Both the position numbers and the translations under genes were made by a program. From Apostichopus japonicus (lineage: Eukaryota; Echinodermata; Holothuroidea; Aspidochirotida; Stichopodidae): 64,000 bases of DNA. Positions 11,201-23,376 of the stretch are shown here, piece after piece. The notes beneath the pieces are model-generated. The model was not told the origin of the DNA and ran no database searches. It was given only the letters and a program-made list of their open reading frames with translations. The first letter of the stretch is position 1. Each line of letters begins with the position of its first letter. The stretch is taken from NCBI RefSeq assembly GCF_037975245.1, contig NC_092561.1, positions 3,517,001 through 3,581,000 of the forward strand, given 5' to 3'.

Positions 11201-14200
11201 ATATTGAAGATGCATATTAAAGTAGATGCATGATGAAATCTGCTAAATTCGCGAAGTGAGCACAGAGGTCCTTTATCTTGAGGGCCTATGAGTTTGGGGG
11301 ACCACTATTTACTTATCTCATCCGCCTTGATATTGATATAGGCTAGCCGTCATTTGATGTAAAACAAGGAGCTACCTAACACAGTATATTAACACAGCAT
11401 TAACATTGTCAAAATCTTCCATCTGTCAAAGTATCTGGTGAAATTACTTGAAATAGCATCAATTTGGAATTCGCTATTATGGCCTTCTTTAATCTTCTCC
11501 ACCATGCATGCAGTATAGGTCAGGTAATTTCAGATTCCCTTATTTCCTGACTTTTGTCGTAATTAATCGGTCATGATTAAAGGTAGGACTATTAGGTTTA
11601 ACCGTCATCGTCGTTTCTTTGTACTATACGACCGCACCTATACATGTGGAAGCTCTATATAAGATAATGGTAACAAATTTATACTCACATGTCACTCTCT
11701 TTGCCAATTACATTTTGATTGCTTTTACATGGTGATTAATTTTACTTACTTTACTCATATTTTCCAAGGATAAAATAACCTACCAATGTCTGGAGGAAGA
11801 AAAACCGTCAGTCATCAACGTGGTTGAACAAACATGTATATTAACTCTTGCATCGAATTCCTTGCCGGTTGAAATAATAAAACCCTGGAAACTAAATAAT
11901 TTTGGTATCTGTGTACTTTTCGACACAGGAAACAGTCACCTGTTTTAATAGTTAACATCCTAGCTGCACGTTTTATCCTTCCTACAGAACCGAAATACAA
12001 AGTTAAAAACAGATCATTGTTGGAATATGAAGTATATTTTTCGATTTAGTTTTAATCACTATTTGTCTAAAGCGCGCACCTTTGAGCAGTGAAAGATTTA
12101 ACAGCTGTACGGTTCTACATTTTAAACTCAGGGAAACGTTTGATCTATTGTTGAACCGTCATCACGGTTACAGATTGTCGTATAGCAAGTGCTTGCCAAA
12201 TATTTCGAAAACAAATTACCGTAAAAGCAGTTCAACAATTCATCGTAAACGGTCATGATATTCCGATACAGCTATATATAGTAAAGCAGATCTATTTCGT
12301 GACATTCGGTTTGTGTGCGTACGTGCATGCGTGCGTGTGCTTGTTTGTGCGTGTATGTGTGCGTGTGCGTGATTTGTAGACTTTCTTACACCCCTCGAAA
12401 TCCTCAAATCAGTCTCAAATCAGGCCGAATGTTTGCTAGGATACATATCTTGCTATAAATTGCTAGGTATGATAGCAGGTGAGCTGTCATAAAGAGACAT
12501 GAAACGTTTATGGGTGTTTACAGGATGTACTGCAGGTCCGTAAGGACAATTTAAAGTAAACATTTCTTATTGTGCTTTGGTCTGTCCGTGAGTCAGGTAA
12601 CATGCTTTTGACATGACATGATGTAGGCTATGTCATGGATATCGGCACTGCACTATACAGGAGGTAGGAAGGGGGGGGGGGGGGGCTGATGTGGGAAGGA
12701 ATTCGAAACCATGAATAGAAGTATGGCATAGATTCTGTCTTAGGTTAGGAAAGACAACATTATGTCCAGGTTCTGCCTGTCAAAATTAACGCCAAATACT
12801 GGTTTAATCTTTCACTAAAAGTGAACCTTCAAATTAATCTACATCTTATAGTTTATGTAGGTTACCTCTTTAAATGGTCTTCAGTCTAGCCCTAAATATG
12901 CTAGAAAGCTAGATAATGGCCACTCATGTGCTAACCTCAATCAACGGTCTACTCGATTTCAAACCATTTCCCTAAATCGAGGTGATTTCATTAACATGTT
13001 CGACTTAAGACGTCAAAAAGTCTGAAAGATGTATGAGTCAGAAACTTCTGACAAACACTACTGATAAATTCTCTAACAGCTAGTTCAAAGTCCAGGCATT
13101 TTTTAGGCCTACATGAAGGATACCATGTGCTGGGTGTTAGTGCTCAACCAAAGTCATTGACTAAAACCTCAATTGCTTATAACAAGATGATAATGAGGAC
13201 AATAAGTGATAAGATAATTTAGTTACGTTATACCTACATCCCATCACTTACATGTAATTGAAATAGCTGTCGTAACCTTCAACTTTTAAACCTAAAGACA
13301 CATTCAACAGCGGGTAGGAAATAACGTGGTCTTACCGTCTTTAACTTATCTTCTGAACGAATCTGATATATTGTCTCTAATTGTATCCAATTTTTAAACT
13401 TTTAAAATCCATGAACGTTAACCACGAAACTGGAAAGTTTAAGTTGAATGGATGATAATCATGATGTATACCGTGCCTTAGCGGTGAGTACTAGAAGCTG
13501 GCTAGATATGTCTTCATTGCAAAGACATGAGTACATATAGAAATGGTCCTTCTGTTAAGTTTCGTTATGTTAATGGTACTATCCTGGCTAGAAGGGAGGT
13601 TGGGGAGGGGGGGGGGCATGATACCACCCAAATGTTTTTCATGCTTCCAAATATTGCCAAATTGTTTTATTAGAATATATATCACGATTCCCCCCCCCCC
13701 CCCCCTAGAAAAACATTGGGCCCGTAAAAACAATAATTTATCTACGTACCTGATTCCTGGGTATTGGGGTAGGGCAGGAGGGGAAAGGAGGCAATGTGTT
13801 CACCTCACCTTATAATTTGTTAACAATACAAAAGCAAAGAAGAAAGAGAAAGGAGATCAAATAACTTTCAGATTTAAAATGAGATAGCAATATGGAAAGC
13901 AGAAAATGGACCGTAGAGAAACAATTGAAATAAAATAGGCTATACAAAAGCAAACATATCTTTCTCATTATTTTATTAATTTAATATGACAAATATGAAA
14001 CAAATGATATCAGTTCTATACTGGATCGACATAAAGTTGTTTCCTACTCTGCAGAATTGTCAAGAATACTATAATGGCTGCTGTTTCTAGATACTATATC
14101 ACTTTAATGTGAACGTCTCATACCCTTAAAGTTTACAGTGTCGTCAAGAAGCTTAAACTGTTAACTTTGAAAGAATGAGAGAGAGAGAAATAGGCAAATT

Positions 14201-15430
14201 CAGCTAAAATTCAAATTTCAAAATATTTGCTATATCTTCATAATGAAAACTGTATTTTTTTTACACTCGAAAAGGTAAACGTCGTGGACACTCTGTAAAA
14301 TTGCATCCTCTGGGAGTTATCCTGCTTTTTCAAACCCAAGATGGTTTCTCAGAGTGTTTTTCCTTTCGCAACATTTGGGTTCATTTGACTTTTGAAGATT
14401 AAATTATCTCTCATTATGTTTATATTTTAATGTGATAAAACAAATAAATGAAATGAAGACTGATTGCCAAATTTTCATGGAACTGCATGATCTATGAAAG
14501 TCATAATGTTTGATCTTACAAAACGTCACACAATCACACCATTTCTTCAAACTTCATTTTATTCAGCGAAATGGGTATAATACGTTCACTGTGACCTCGA
14601 ATGTATATATCAGCTACTTTTACGGAACATATCCGAATTATATTTGGATACCAAGTAATAAATAGGTTGTTAATTATAAGAAAATGATTGAAATTTCTAC
14701 TATCAACATGAAATTATTTACAAACGGCGAGAACCTAAAGTTAAAATAAAAAATAAGAAAATAAATATATTATATTTTACATTTCGCCATGTGTGGTCGA
14801 AATTGCAGCATATTGTCTGTATCCAAACTAAATAAACGATTCTATTTTCTTTTTATATTCTCGTAACACTTATTGATAACAATTTTATTACCATTTTTAC
14901 CTTAATAGTATAGTTAACATTAGTTTAACGAAAGATTAAAGAATTTATTAACACTTTGAAAGTTTTAAAGCAAAATCTACAGAATACTAAATGTTGTTAA
15001 TTTAAGATATATATATAGGACTGTTTAGTGTTTTATTGATATTCTGGCTTGCATAAGTTTAGCATTTGAAATCTGAAAATACACTTTAGTAAAAGAGGAA
15101 GGAAAGGTAACTCTAATTAGTCAAAAAATGACTCACGGAAAAATGTAAGGTCGTTTAAATTAAACTTTTAAGGTATTAAGTTCGTTGTAGTAGCCACCTT
15201 GTTTTACAAACTAAGTTGTTATTCACTCGTGACACATAGACCCAATATGACAAAGAAGAAAATATGCATGATCATTTCACCACATCAAAGTACTTTTGAA
15301 TCTGCAATATTACAAATAATCATTTTTTGTTGGAGTGTGTGTATCAGTGTTATTAGTTTTTTTTTTCAGAAGTGACCATGGTATAAGCCCCTCGGTAGAT
15401 TTCTCTACTAACTGTAAGTATTAAAGTTTA
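11201..15430. other. Intergenic region, no gene recognised
   Basis: This is AT-rich DNA without supported genes. G runs occur at about 12669-12686 and 13603-13617 and a C run at 13689-13705; a short GA repeat lies near 14175. Overlapping opposite-strand frames at 13491-13815 are produced by the G/C runs. Confidence 0.5.
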
Positions 15431-15535
15431 CTATACGGAATGTATTCTCATACATAAGTTACTGATTTCATATTAATGGTATATGAATGTATTCTCACCC
15501 ACAAGTTACTGATTTCATATGAATAGTACAATGAA
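15431..15535. repeat. Two-copy tandem duplication of ~52 bp
   Basis: GAATGTATTCTCATACATAA...CTGATTTCATATTAATGGTA is followed directly by a second copy, GAATGTATTCTCACCCACAA...CTGATTTCATATGAATAGTA. It is non-coding. Confidence 0.7.
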
Positions 15536-17842
15536 TGACAAAACTAAGTTGATATCTCATACTGTAACATCTTATTTATATATGCAGTTTACTTAGTACC
15601 GCTGCTAACATCCTTTCGTCCTAAATAATCAAGTTTCCATGACAACATTTCGCACTTCCAATTGAAGATTTTTTCGAACAGACGGAAAGTTGATCATCAT
15701 CAACACAAGGAGTATGACTTATTATTAAGAATTGTCGGAACCTCCGTTATCAGCAGCTTACTTCCAGGTTATTGGATATTTCCTGAGTTATGGAGGGCTT
15801 GATTATAAAGTGTGTAATACCTTATACGGTGTCCGACAGAGAGCTGTACTTCAGTATGTCATATAAACATCGTTAGGAACGCCAAACGGTAATATTTTAG
15901 TCTCAAGTAACTAATGTTCTATGGTTCAGAGAGGAAGAACAACCGTAAATTTCTTTCCTTAACAGTTTCCGTTGTATACACAATTTCTAAGATTGTGATT
16001 CTTGTATTGTTGAATATTTGGCTAAGTAGGCTATAACACTTTGTTATCATGAAGGCAATCGAAGGTTACAAGATGATATAAGGGATGGTAAACACAGACG
16101 AATAAACTCTTTTGAATTCTGACTGAAAACAAAATCGAAGCAATTTCATACCAACATCATATAGTTTGTTATCTGTTACCAATACAAATAAGTATAGGTT
16201 GAGATACATTTGAAGTTAGAGATATGGATGAACATCACAATACATTCGTTGTATGCTAGAGTTTTGAATGGAAAATCTTATAGTGGTCTGAGACTCTATA
16301 TACCCCTTATCAAAGAAAAGAAAATGATGACATTTCAGTTTAACATTTGAGTAGTTATTATACCAATTAAAAATTTACATTGAGAAATAGTTGCCAGTAT
16401 CAAAATTTCGCACTAATCTATAAGATTAATATGTGTAAAGTTCCATTCATTGAGTTCGTAACAACAACATATAACTGAATTCCATTGTAGAGAATATACT
16501 TCCCATAAGCTTATCACATAAACTGCAGTGAATGTAAGATTAGTCTGTTATTGATGATGAAGAGGATTACACTTTGTTACTCAGTTCTTGTGAAAAGAAA
16601 GGGTCATGCCCCCCCCCCTTACTGCCCCTTCTCAAAAAAAAATGTTGCTTTTCATTTTACAAAGTGTCATATGTTGTAGGGGAAAAATGTTCTTGTTGAA
16701 ATATTAATAGATCTGGAAGTTCCAAGGAAGTAACTAAACGAATAGGATGTCGCCATTAACTGGAATTAGTTTTCTTTGCATCACTGAATAAACCAGATGT
16801 AATCGGAAGGTTATAATACTTTGGTAGATTATTCCATGTAAACCATTTATCACGTACATTGTACTTCATTAACGGAAGTGTAGCTCATTTTGATCTCTTG
16901 TTTATTGCATTATAGCCTAACTAAACTACGCCTATATACAGAGTAATGTCATTATAGGTTATTAACGGAGATACATAGCATAGGCTACTTATCCTAAGAT
17001 TGTTGCTTCATAAGCCTATGTATCTAGACTTTTTACATAGTGATAGTTCACTTGATGATACCACAGGTAAATGTCAGACTCTACCTATAGTCAGTTAATA
17101 TTAACTTACATACAAACTTGTGAAAGTAACGTATTTCATAAAATCATGATTAAATTAGATTGTCAGAAATATTGTATATTGCTTAAAGTTTGTTTCATAT
17201 TAGCGGCTATTGTTATGCCGGTACCGTTATCAGAATCAATTAACATCTTTATTATAGATGTAAGCATTTTAGCATATTGCGTACTTTATCTGTCAACAAG
17301 TTCTATACTCAGTTGCAGTAACTGCAAGCATCTATATTGTAACCAGAGAAAATGTCACTATAAACCTAGCAACACTCGATTTAGACATTTTGGAACTATG
17401 TCAGGTTTAAGTTGTTATGGTTACCTCTTTTCTTAGAAAAGGATATCTGGTCATAAGGTCAACGACCATGATCTATATATCGACAAAGGAAGGTGATGTC
17501 TGTCCGAGCCCGTCTTGGTAAATATTGCGTGGGCAAAGTTTATACCACATCGACGACTTGTGGGAGTGGAGTATCGAACCAAATTACCAATGACGTTGCA
17601 AAATGATATGAATATTCATGACGTTGACATATTGGTTCCTGCCAACAACGCCCACTGATATTACTGTGTACAACATTAATGTGACACACACCTGTCGGTT
17701 TCTTCAATAATGTTATGTTCCATACCCACAATGTACGATGTTTGCAATGATGAATCTTATATGCTACCAGTAACAGGTTGCAAATTAAGTCCGATTTATC
17801 GCACCGGAAGTGATCGGTTATAATCATACCGTCGTACAGCGG
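15536..17842. other. Intergenic region downstream of the LRR gene
   Basis: No supported gene. The 121-codon frame at 17071-17436 begins with a true ATG but shows no family, signal or splice support. On the minus strand a possible AATAAA signal for the LRR gene lies near 17249-17254, about 590 bp past its stop; this is weak. Confidence 0.4.
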
Positions 17843-19381
17843 TTAGCAGTTACTGTAAGATAACTCCCACAGCTTATTGCCAGCTTGTTTTGGTGGACTT
17901 TGACAAACAGGGCGACTGTTTCTACACCATCTTGCTCCTCTACGTTGCATCCATTTCGTTATCCAAGAAATTGAACAATTACAATGCCAAGGGTTGTCAT
18001 GGAAACAAACCACCAAGTTACGATGATACGGTAATAGACTATCGTCTGGTAGATAATTTAAATTATTATTTGAAATGTCCAATTTTTTTAATTTGCGTAG
18101 AGGATATAATGCACCTTTTTCGATGGTTGTTAATCCAACATTTTTCATATTAATATCCTTCAAGTAGATGTTATTGTCGAATGCTCTTTCCGGTATGGTT
18201 GGTATATTACTGTCTGTGATTATTAGTGATTCTAAATTAGGCGCCAAACTAAGCAAATCTACTGGAAGACTACTTAGTCCAGACAACATTAAGACTTTGA
18301 TTCTCTCGAGTGATGTTATGTTCCCTTTATTGTAGAGCATGCTAACACCCATACCCACTCTAGAAGTGTTACGTACGTCTAACATTTCAAGATTTCCTAA
18401 TTCCCAAAAACTACCCTCTCTCATTTCAATCTGTGCATTGTTAGCGAGTTTTAACTCCATCAGATTACCAAGTCCCTGTAGTTTAGCTTTTCCCATCACT
18501 TGCATTAAGTTGTTAGACAGGTCCAAACTATGTAGGTATGACATCATCACAAACGCCTGGTTTGAGATATGACTGATTCTGTTATGACTCAAATCTAAAA
18601 TACGAAGACCTGTTAAATCTTGAAACCAATGCGACTCGACATCAAAGAGCCTATTGTCTCTAAGTATTAATTCTTCCAGTTTGTATAAAGATCCCAGCGC
18701 CGTATCGCTGATAGTATGTATAGCATTTCGTCTTAAATCTATCTTCTTAATATCTCTAAAACCTGCAAAGATTCCATCGTTTAATATAGCTAACCGGTTG
18801 TCATTCAAATACAGTTCATGTAATTCCGCTAACCCATTGAAAGCATTACTCTCGATGCTGTTTATAATATTACCGGCTAAACTTAAAATCTTTAGACGCC
18901 ACATGTCAATGAAAACGTTTGGTTTTATTTCCACGATATAATTTCCGTCCATGTGTAACTTTTCTATTCCGTTGGCACCCATAAACTGTCGGCTTGTTAT
19001 TTCCTCCAGTCTGTTATTCATAAGCGAGAGGACGCGGAGTTGTCTAGGGACCGAGAAGGCTCCATCTGCAATAGTATCGATGCGGTTATTGTCCAGGAAA
19101 ACATATTGTACTTCTGTAACGCTAGACGTACCAAATGGATTAGCTGGTATCTCCTGGATTAAATTATCGCGTATCAAAACTACTTCTCGTGTACGAGAAA
19201 TAGAGCGGGGAAACTTGGTCATTCGGCCTTTATCACATTTAATCCAATCCTCTGTGGTCGTTCCAGCCCTGTAGCACTGACATCCCCTGGAGCAAGCTGC
19301 GTCGGACAAACTGATATAAAGTAGAATCAGTATGACGAAGATGAACGAGCGATTCACGAATGATTCCGAAGATGACGCCAT
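17843..19381 (-). CDS. Secreted leucine-rich repeat protein (LRRNT-LRR-LRRCT)
   Basis: A 512-residue protein on a single coding exon. A signal peptide is visible: a charged start, then the hydrophobic stretch FIFVILILLYISLSDA within the first ~30 residues. A cysteine-rich N-cap follows (CSRGCQC ... C, LRRNT). Then come about 13-14 leucine-rich repeats of ~24 residues with the LxxLxLxxN pattern, for example LRVLSLMNNRLEEI, LRILDLSHNRISHI and LKKLDISNNNLNYL. A C-cap follows (NPWHCNCSISWITKW ... C ... C, LRRCT). The chain ends about 30 residues later with no transmembrane segment or GPI-type tail, so a secreted extracellular binding protein is inferred. I start it at the ATG at 19381: the frame continues 7 codons further, but only to a TTG, and an intron acceptor lies between. 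Ligand and role are unknown; LRRC15-, chondroadherin- or slit-like labels would reflect fold only. Confidence 0.88.
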   Translation of the reverse strand: MASSSESFVNRSFIFVILILLYISLSDAACSRGCQCYRAGTTTEDWIKCDKGRMTKFPRSISRTREVVLIRDNLIQEIPANPFGTSSVTEVQYVFLDNNRIDTIADGAFSVPRQLRVLSLMNNRLEEITSRQFMGANGIEKLHMDGNYIVEIKPNVFIDMWRLKILSLAGNIINSIESNAFNGLAELHELYLNDNRLAILNDGIFAGFRDIKKIDLRRNAIHTISDTALGSLYKLEELILRDNRLFDVESHWFQDLTGLRILDLSHNRISHISNQAFVMMSYLHSLDLSNNLMQVMGKAKLQGLGNLMELKLANNAQIEMREGSFWELGNLEMLDVRNTSRVGMGVSMLYNKGNITSLERIKVLMLSGLSSLPVDLLSLAPNLESLIITDSNIPTIPERAFDNNIYLKDINMKNVGLTTIEKGALYPLRKLKKLDISNNNLNYLPDDSLLPYHRNLVVCFHDNPWHCNCSISWITKWMQRRGARWCRNSRPVCQSPPKQAGNKLWELSYSNC

Positions 19382-19412
19382 GTTTAATTTAGCTGTAAAC
19401 AAAACAAAATCA
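19382..19412 (-). other. Probable 3' splice site of a 5'UTR intron (LRR gene)
   Basis: Read on the minus strand, the sequence just before the LRR start is TTTTGTTTTGTTTACAG followed by CTAAATTAAACATGG. The pyrimidine-rich tract plus CAG is a strong acceptor, so the coding exon probably begins about 13 bases before the ATG and an untranslated first exon lies upstream. That first exon was not identified. Confidence 0.6.
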
Positions 19413-20505
19413 TGGTTAATGGAGATATAAATTACACATATAGGGTCAGTGGGGTACTAAGGGTGTACGCGATGAACCAATATTCATATTTTTTCAATGT
19501 ACATATTATTCATCAACCGTCAAATTTTCCAATGCATGATAGGACCCCATGGGCGGGGGGGGGGGATATTTTCAATATTATTATACCTATAAACGCAAAT
19601 TAAAATTTCCGTTGCAACGCGTAGTTAGATTGGCACGTTGACTGTTTAAGAGTTACCGGTACTTTAAAATAACGAGGTTAAAATGTAAAGTGTCCCGATT
19701 CTTTTTCGTATTTGACTATAATAAAGAAAATATGAAAAAAAAAGTGTCGAGTGTGGAAGAGGGGTGTGGCAACATTGGCAAAACGTTTAATTTGATGATA
19801 AGATTGACTGGTGATAGTTTTCACTGCATAAGAAACGTTAGGATCTCTTAGATTGATAAATTGTAATCTTATATTGAGTAAATACCATAGGTTCGGTAAA
19901 CTTGATAACCAAACAGAAAAAGCGGCTTGTTGACCAAGACTATCACTAAGAGACGAGACAGTCTGACAAATGTGCATATGTTGCTTGTACTATGTTATAG
20001 TCCCATCACTGGTAATGTGTTATACCCATAAAGTCTCCTACGTACTAATGACGTATAAGCTGTTCGCTGCAACTTTTGATCATGAACCTCAAATAAGTGA
20101 CTTCCTGGTAAGAAAACAGTTGCACCGGAGACTTCTAAATCCCAGTCATTTAATGTTATTCTATCATTCATCGTAACGTTACCGTATAACCGACCATGCA
20201 CTGTTGTATATGTTAATGCTTATTCAAGATGGTTTAAACATATTTGGAGTTGAAATAACAACACCAGTCTGATTTTTTTCGCATCTGTACTGAGTGAAGT
20301 TTATTCATTGTCTACACTAATACTACTACTACTACTATTGAATTCCCTAATCAAGTTAGCAGTGAAACCAGTGGTTATTCACCTTCACCCTCCCCTTACA
20401 CCGAGAAAATCCACGTTTTGTGTGACATTGGTTAATTTTAGTGCGGTGTGAAGAAACATGCAAAATTTAGCGTGGACAGGTAAGCACAACAAAGGGTTCA
20501 GCAAT
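19413..20505. other. Intergenic region, no gene recognised
   Basis: No supported feature beyond a short G run near 19556-19565 and a CTA trinucleotide run near 20321-20337. The promoter and first exon of the minus-strand LRR gene could lie here, but I cannot point to them. Confidence 0.4.
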
Positions 20506-21299
20506 GTGAGGGGGTGGGGGGGGGGGTTGGCTGGACTGGAAATGCATTTAGAGGGAGGAAGGTAAACCATGGAGGTGTACCTATGTTTATGCTTATGTTA
20601 TGAGAATGAATAATGAATGTTCTGTCTGACACTGACATCCAACCGCATGCGTGCCACTAGAACCGCCAAAACGCCTGCTCAAAGTCTACCACAGCATGTT
20701 GGTTAAAGGGGGGGGGGTGGGTGAGGGGGGATGGATTGGAAATGCATTTAGAGGGGGGAAGGTAAACCATGAAAGTGTACCTATGTTTATGCTTATGTTA
20801 TGAGAATGAATAATGAATGTTCTGACACTGACATCCAACCGCATGCGTACCACTAGAACCGCCAAAACGCCTGCTCTAAGTCTACCACAGAATGTTGGTT
20901 AAAGGGTGGGGGGGGGGGTGGGTGAGGTGGGCTGGATCGGAAATGCATTTAGAGGGGGAAAGTTAAACCATGAAAGTGTACCTATGTTTATGCTTATGTT
21001 ATGAGAATGAATAATTAATGTTCTGACACTGACATCCAACCGCATGCGTGCCACAAGAACCGCCAAAACGCCTGCTCAAAGTCTACCACAGAAAGTTGGT
21101 TAAAGGGGGGGGTGGGTGAGGTGGGGTGGGGCTGGATTATAAATGTATTTAGAGGGGGAAGGTAAACCACCTATGTTTATGATTATGTTATGAGAATGAA
21201 TAATGAATGTTTTGACACTGACATTCAACCGCATGTTCCAACCACAAGAACCGCCAAAACGCCTGCTCAAAGTCTACCACAGAATAATGTTGGTTAAAG
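20506..21299. repeat. Satellite array, four copies of a ~200-bp unit
   Basis: Each unit runs: G-rich tract, GGAAATGCATTTAGAGG, GGTAAACCATGAAAGTGTAC, CTATGTTTATGCTTATG, GAGAATGAATAATGAATG, GACATCCAACCGCATGCG, ACCGCCAAAACGCCTGCTC, ACCACAGAATGTTGGTTAAAGG. CTATGTTTAT recurs at 20581, 20781, 20982 and 21171, giving spacings of 200, 201 and 189. The fourth copy is the most diverged. The G tract changes length in every copy. Confidence 0.92.
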
Positions 21300-22267
21300 T
21301 GAACTTTCAGTTAAATACTTCTGACCTGTCAAAATTCGAGGGAAGTATCTGTTCTCTTGGTAAATTTCCTTCTATGTCTGACATAATGATGGAATTTAAT
21401 AAAGTTAGTCATCGGAAATGTGTTAATTTAAGACAAATCCTTACTTGAGTAATTTTTTCAAATAAACCAGTATCGTACAATATTACAATAAGTTTTTTTT
21501 CTTTAAAGATAATATGATACTTAAGTTCTAAGAGTTATGAAAATGAGAATTTCCTTGTTGAGTTTAGAGAACATTTTGAGTTCCGTTAACGTTTATACTT
21601 AGAAGTTCCGAAGCTCAGTACTCTATCTGATTGAGACCGTCAGGGTTTTCTTTCCCTGTCAACAAATTAGATTATTTTATATCGACTACCTGACAGACTT
21701 TAAACTACATTTTTTTCACAAAATGTAAAAACATATATGACAATCGAGTTCATTTGATCGATGAACTTTGGTGTCGCGTCAAAATATCGAATTTCCTGCA
21801 AAGATTTTATCATTTTTTTCTTCTTTTTACGAACCGTTAACTCTTTCCCCAATACCATGTATCAAACACATCAGAGAGGAAGAGTTTTTATTCGCATGAC
21901 CTGGTGAAATCTAATCGGGAAACGGCTAAGTTTTGTCTACAGTTTCATATAAGTTAGGATTTCTTGTGGTAATTTATTTCTAGTTGCACACCATGACAAT
22001 TCCGTATCGTGTACACGGTTAAAGCAATCTAGTTTGAAGGTAAAAATTAATCCGTCCATCACGTTTGCACAAGCCTCCCTCACCGGGAACCGCAAAGTGT
22101 TCCCCCAAGTAGCCATGCCAGAGATATTTTCGAAAAGGGAAATAGTTATTAGGAGATAATCAGTCGTTTGCAACTCAATGGCAAAGAAAAACAGGTTTTG
22201 TCAAGATTCTTCAAAAGCAAATTACTCTATTGAAAGAGTTTACTGTAGTTAAATCAGCGTACACTCA
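21300..22267. other. Intergenic region, nothing recognised
   Basis: AT-rich unique-looking sequence. No gene or repeat is supported. Confidence 0.4.
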
Positions 22268-22342
22268 GCGTCCATAGCCTATAGTGGTTACGGTGTTCGC
22301 ATACAAAAAGCGGGAGTCCCGGGTTCGAATCCCGGTGGAGGC
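22268..22342 (+). tRNA. tRNA-like sequence (pseudo-tRNA or SINE head)
   Basis: This folds as a near-complete cloverleaf. The acceptor GCGTCCA (22268-22274) pairs with TGGAGGC (22336-22342) with one mismatch. A consensus A box TAGCCTATAGTGG and a perfect B box GGTTCGAATCC (22322-22332) are present. The T stem CCGGG/CCCGG is perfect, and a T5 pol III terminator lies at 22349-22353. The anticodon stem TTCGC/GCGGG leaves a 9-base loop ATACAAAAA instead of 7, so the anticodon is not readable with confidence. It is either a decayed tRNA gene or the head of a tRNA-derived SINE. Confidence 0.6.
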
Positions 22343-22353
22343 TGGAAGTTTTT

Positions 22354-23327
22354 CACTGTTGTAGTTTATCCAAACCACTACAATTCCAATTACATATGTA
22401 TGCTTAAAACACTTTAGGTAAAACCTTCATCACAGGGGATAGTGCTCAACCACATGGAGCAGGTAATAAATAAAAACTATTAAGTAAACTTTAGAGGCAT
22501 ATTTGATTGATATAGATGTGTGTCGTAATAGATGGACCATCTAAACTCCCCAATCTCAAAATGTACATTGATGAATCACTTGAAGTTGCGAACAAGATGA
22601 GATGTCTTAAGTTAGAGTTACAGCATATGCAGAACATTTGCCATATTAAGAATAATTTGCGAGGAAATTATCAGTTACTCTCTACTCATGTCATTATAGA
22701 ACATTAATTACATAAATCCTCTGGAACTGTACGTCATATATAATAATAGAATTCGTAGAAATCAACTACTTGATTCTGAATAGGGAAGAGTAGGGTATTG
22801 GCTGGGACTGATGGGTGGTGTTGAGTGACAGAACCGGGAACGGACAGAGTTAAATATGTGTCGTGTCAATATCAAAACTCTACTGGGATGGTACAACTTA
22901 GAGCTATATAGCAAAAAAAAGCTGATGTATTCATTTTCAGATCTATACATGTTTGTTTAAAGCCATATTATAGCTTGTGTCCTCTTACAGTTCTTGGATT
23001 CCCGACGGCTGATAGCCTACTAATCGCTTCATTTCACGAATGAATATTTGGATAATAATACCAGGCAACCAAGCTGGTGTCTAATAGATCGCATATAGAT
23101 TAACTCTTAGACTTAGTGGTCATTGACAACATCCGTTTATTAACAAAAGAAAATCTAATATGGCGTTCATTGAAAACATACAAACGCTAATAAAAATACT
23201 TCACTTTGCAAATGTGTTTACAAAATGAAATCCACCAAAGCTTTTTGAGTCTTTATTTATCGTTCAACTATTGTGACTGGTTTTTGTGGTCTCTTGGTTG
23301 TCGGACTTTTGGAACCAAGAATAGCAT

Positions 23328-23376
<49 letters not shown>

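Noticed and set aside
13491-13815. Opposite-strand overlapping frames with Pro-rich and Gly-rich stretches
   Set aside because: Generated by a paired G run and C run; no gene features.
17071-17436. 121-codon plus-strand frame starting with ATG, hydrophobic and Cys-rich
   Set aside because: No recognisable family, no signal peptide at the start, no splice context and AT-rich codons typical of noise; it lies downstream of the LRR gene on the opposite strand.
18339-19274. Several plus-strand frames of 77-107 codons opposite the LRR gene
   Set aside because: Antisense shadows of the LRR coding exon with no independent support.
19382-19402. N-terminal extension of the LRR protein by seven residues
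   Set aside because: The extension begins at TTG, not ATG, and crosses a strong intron acceptor; the ATG at 19381 is the better start.
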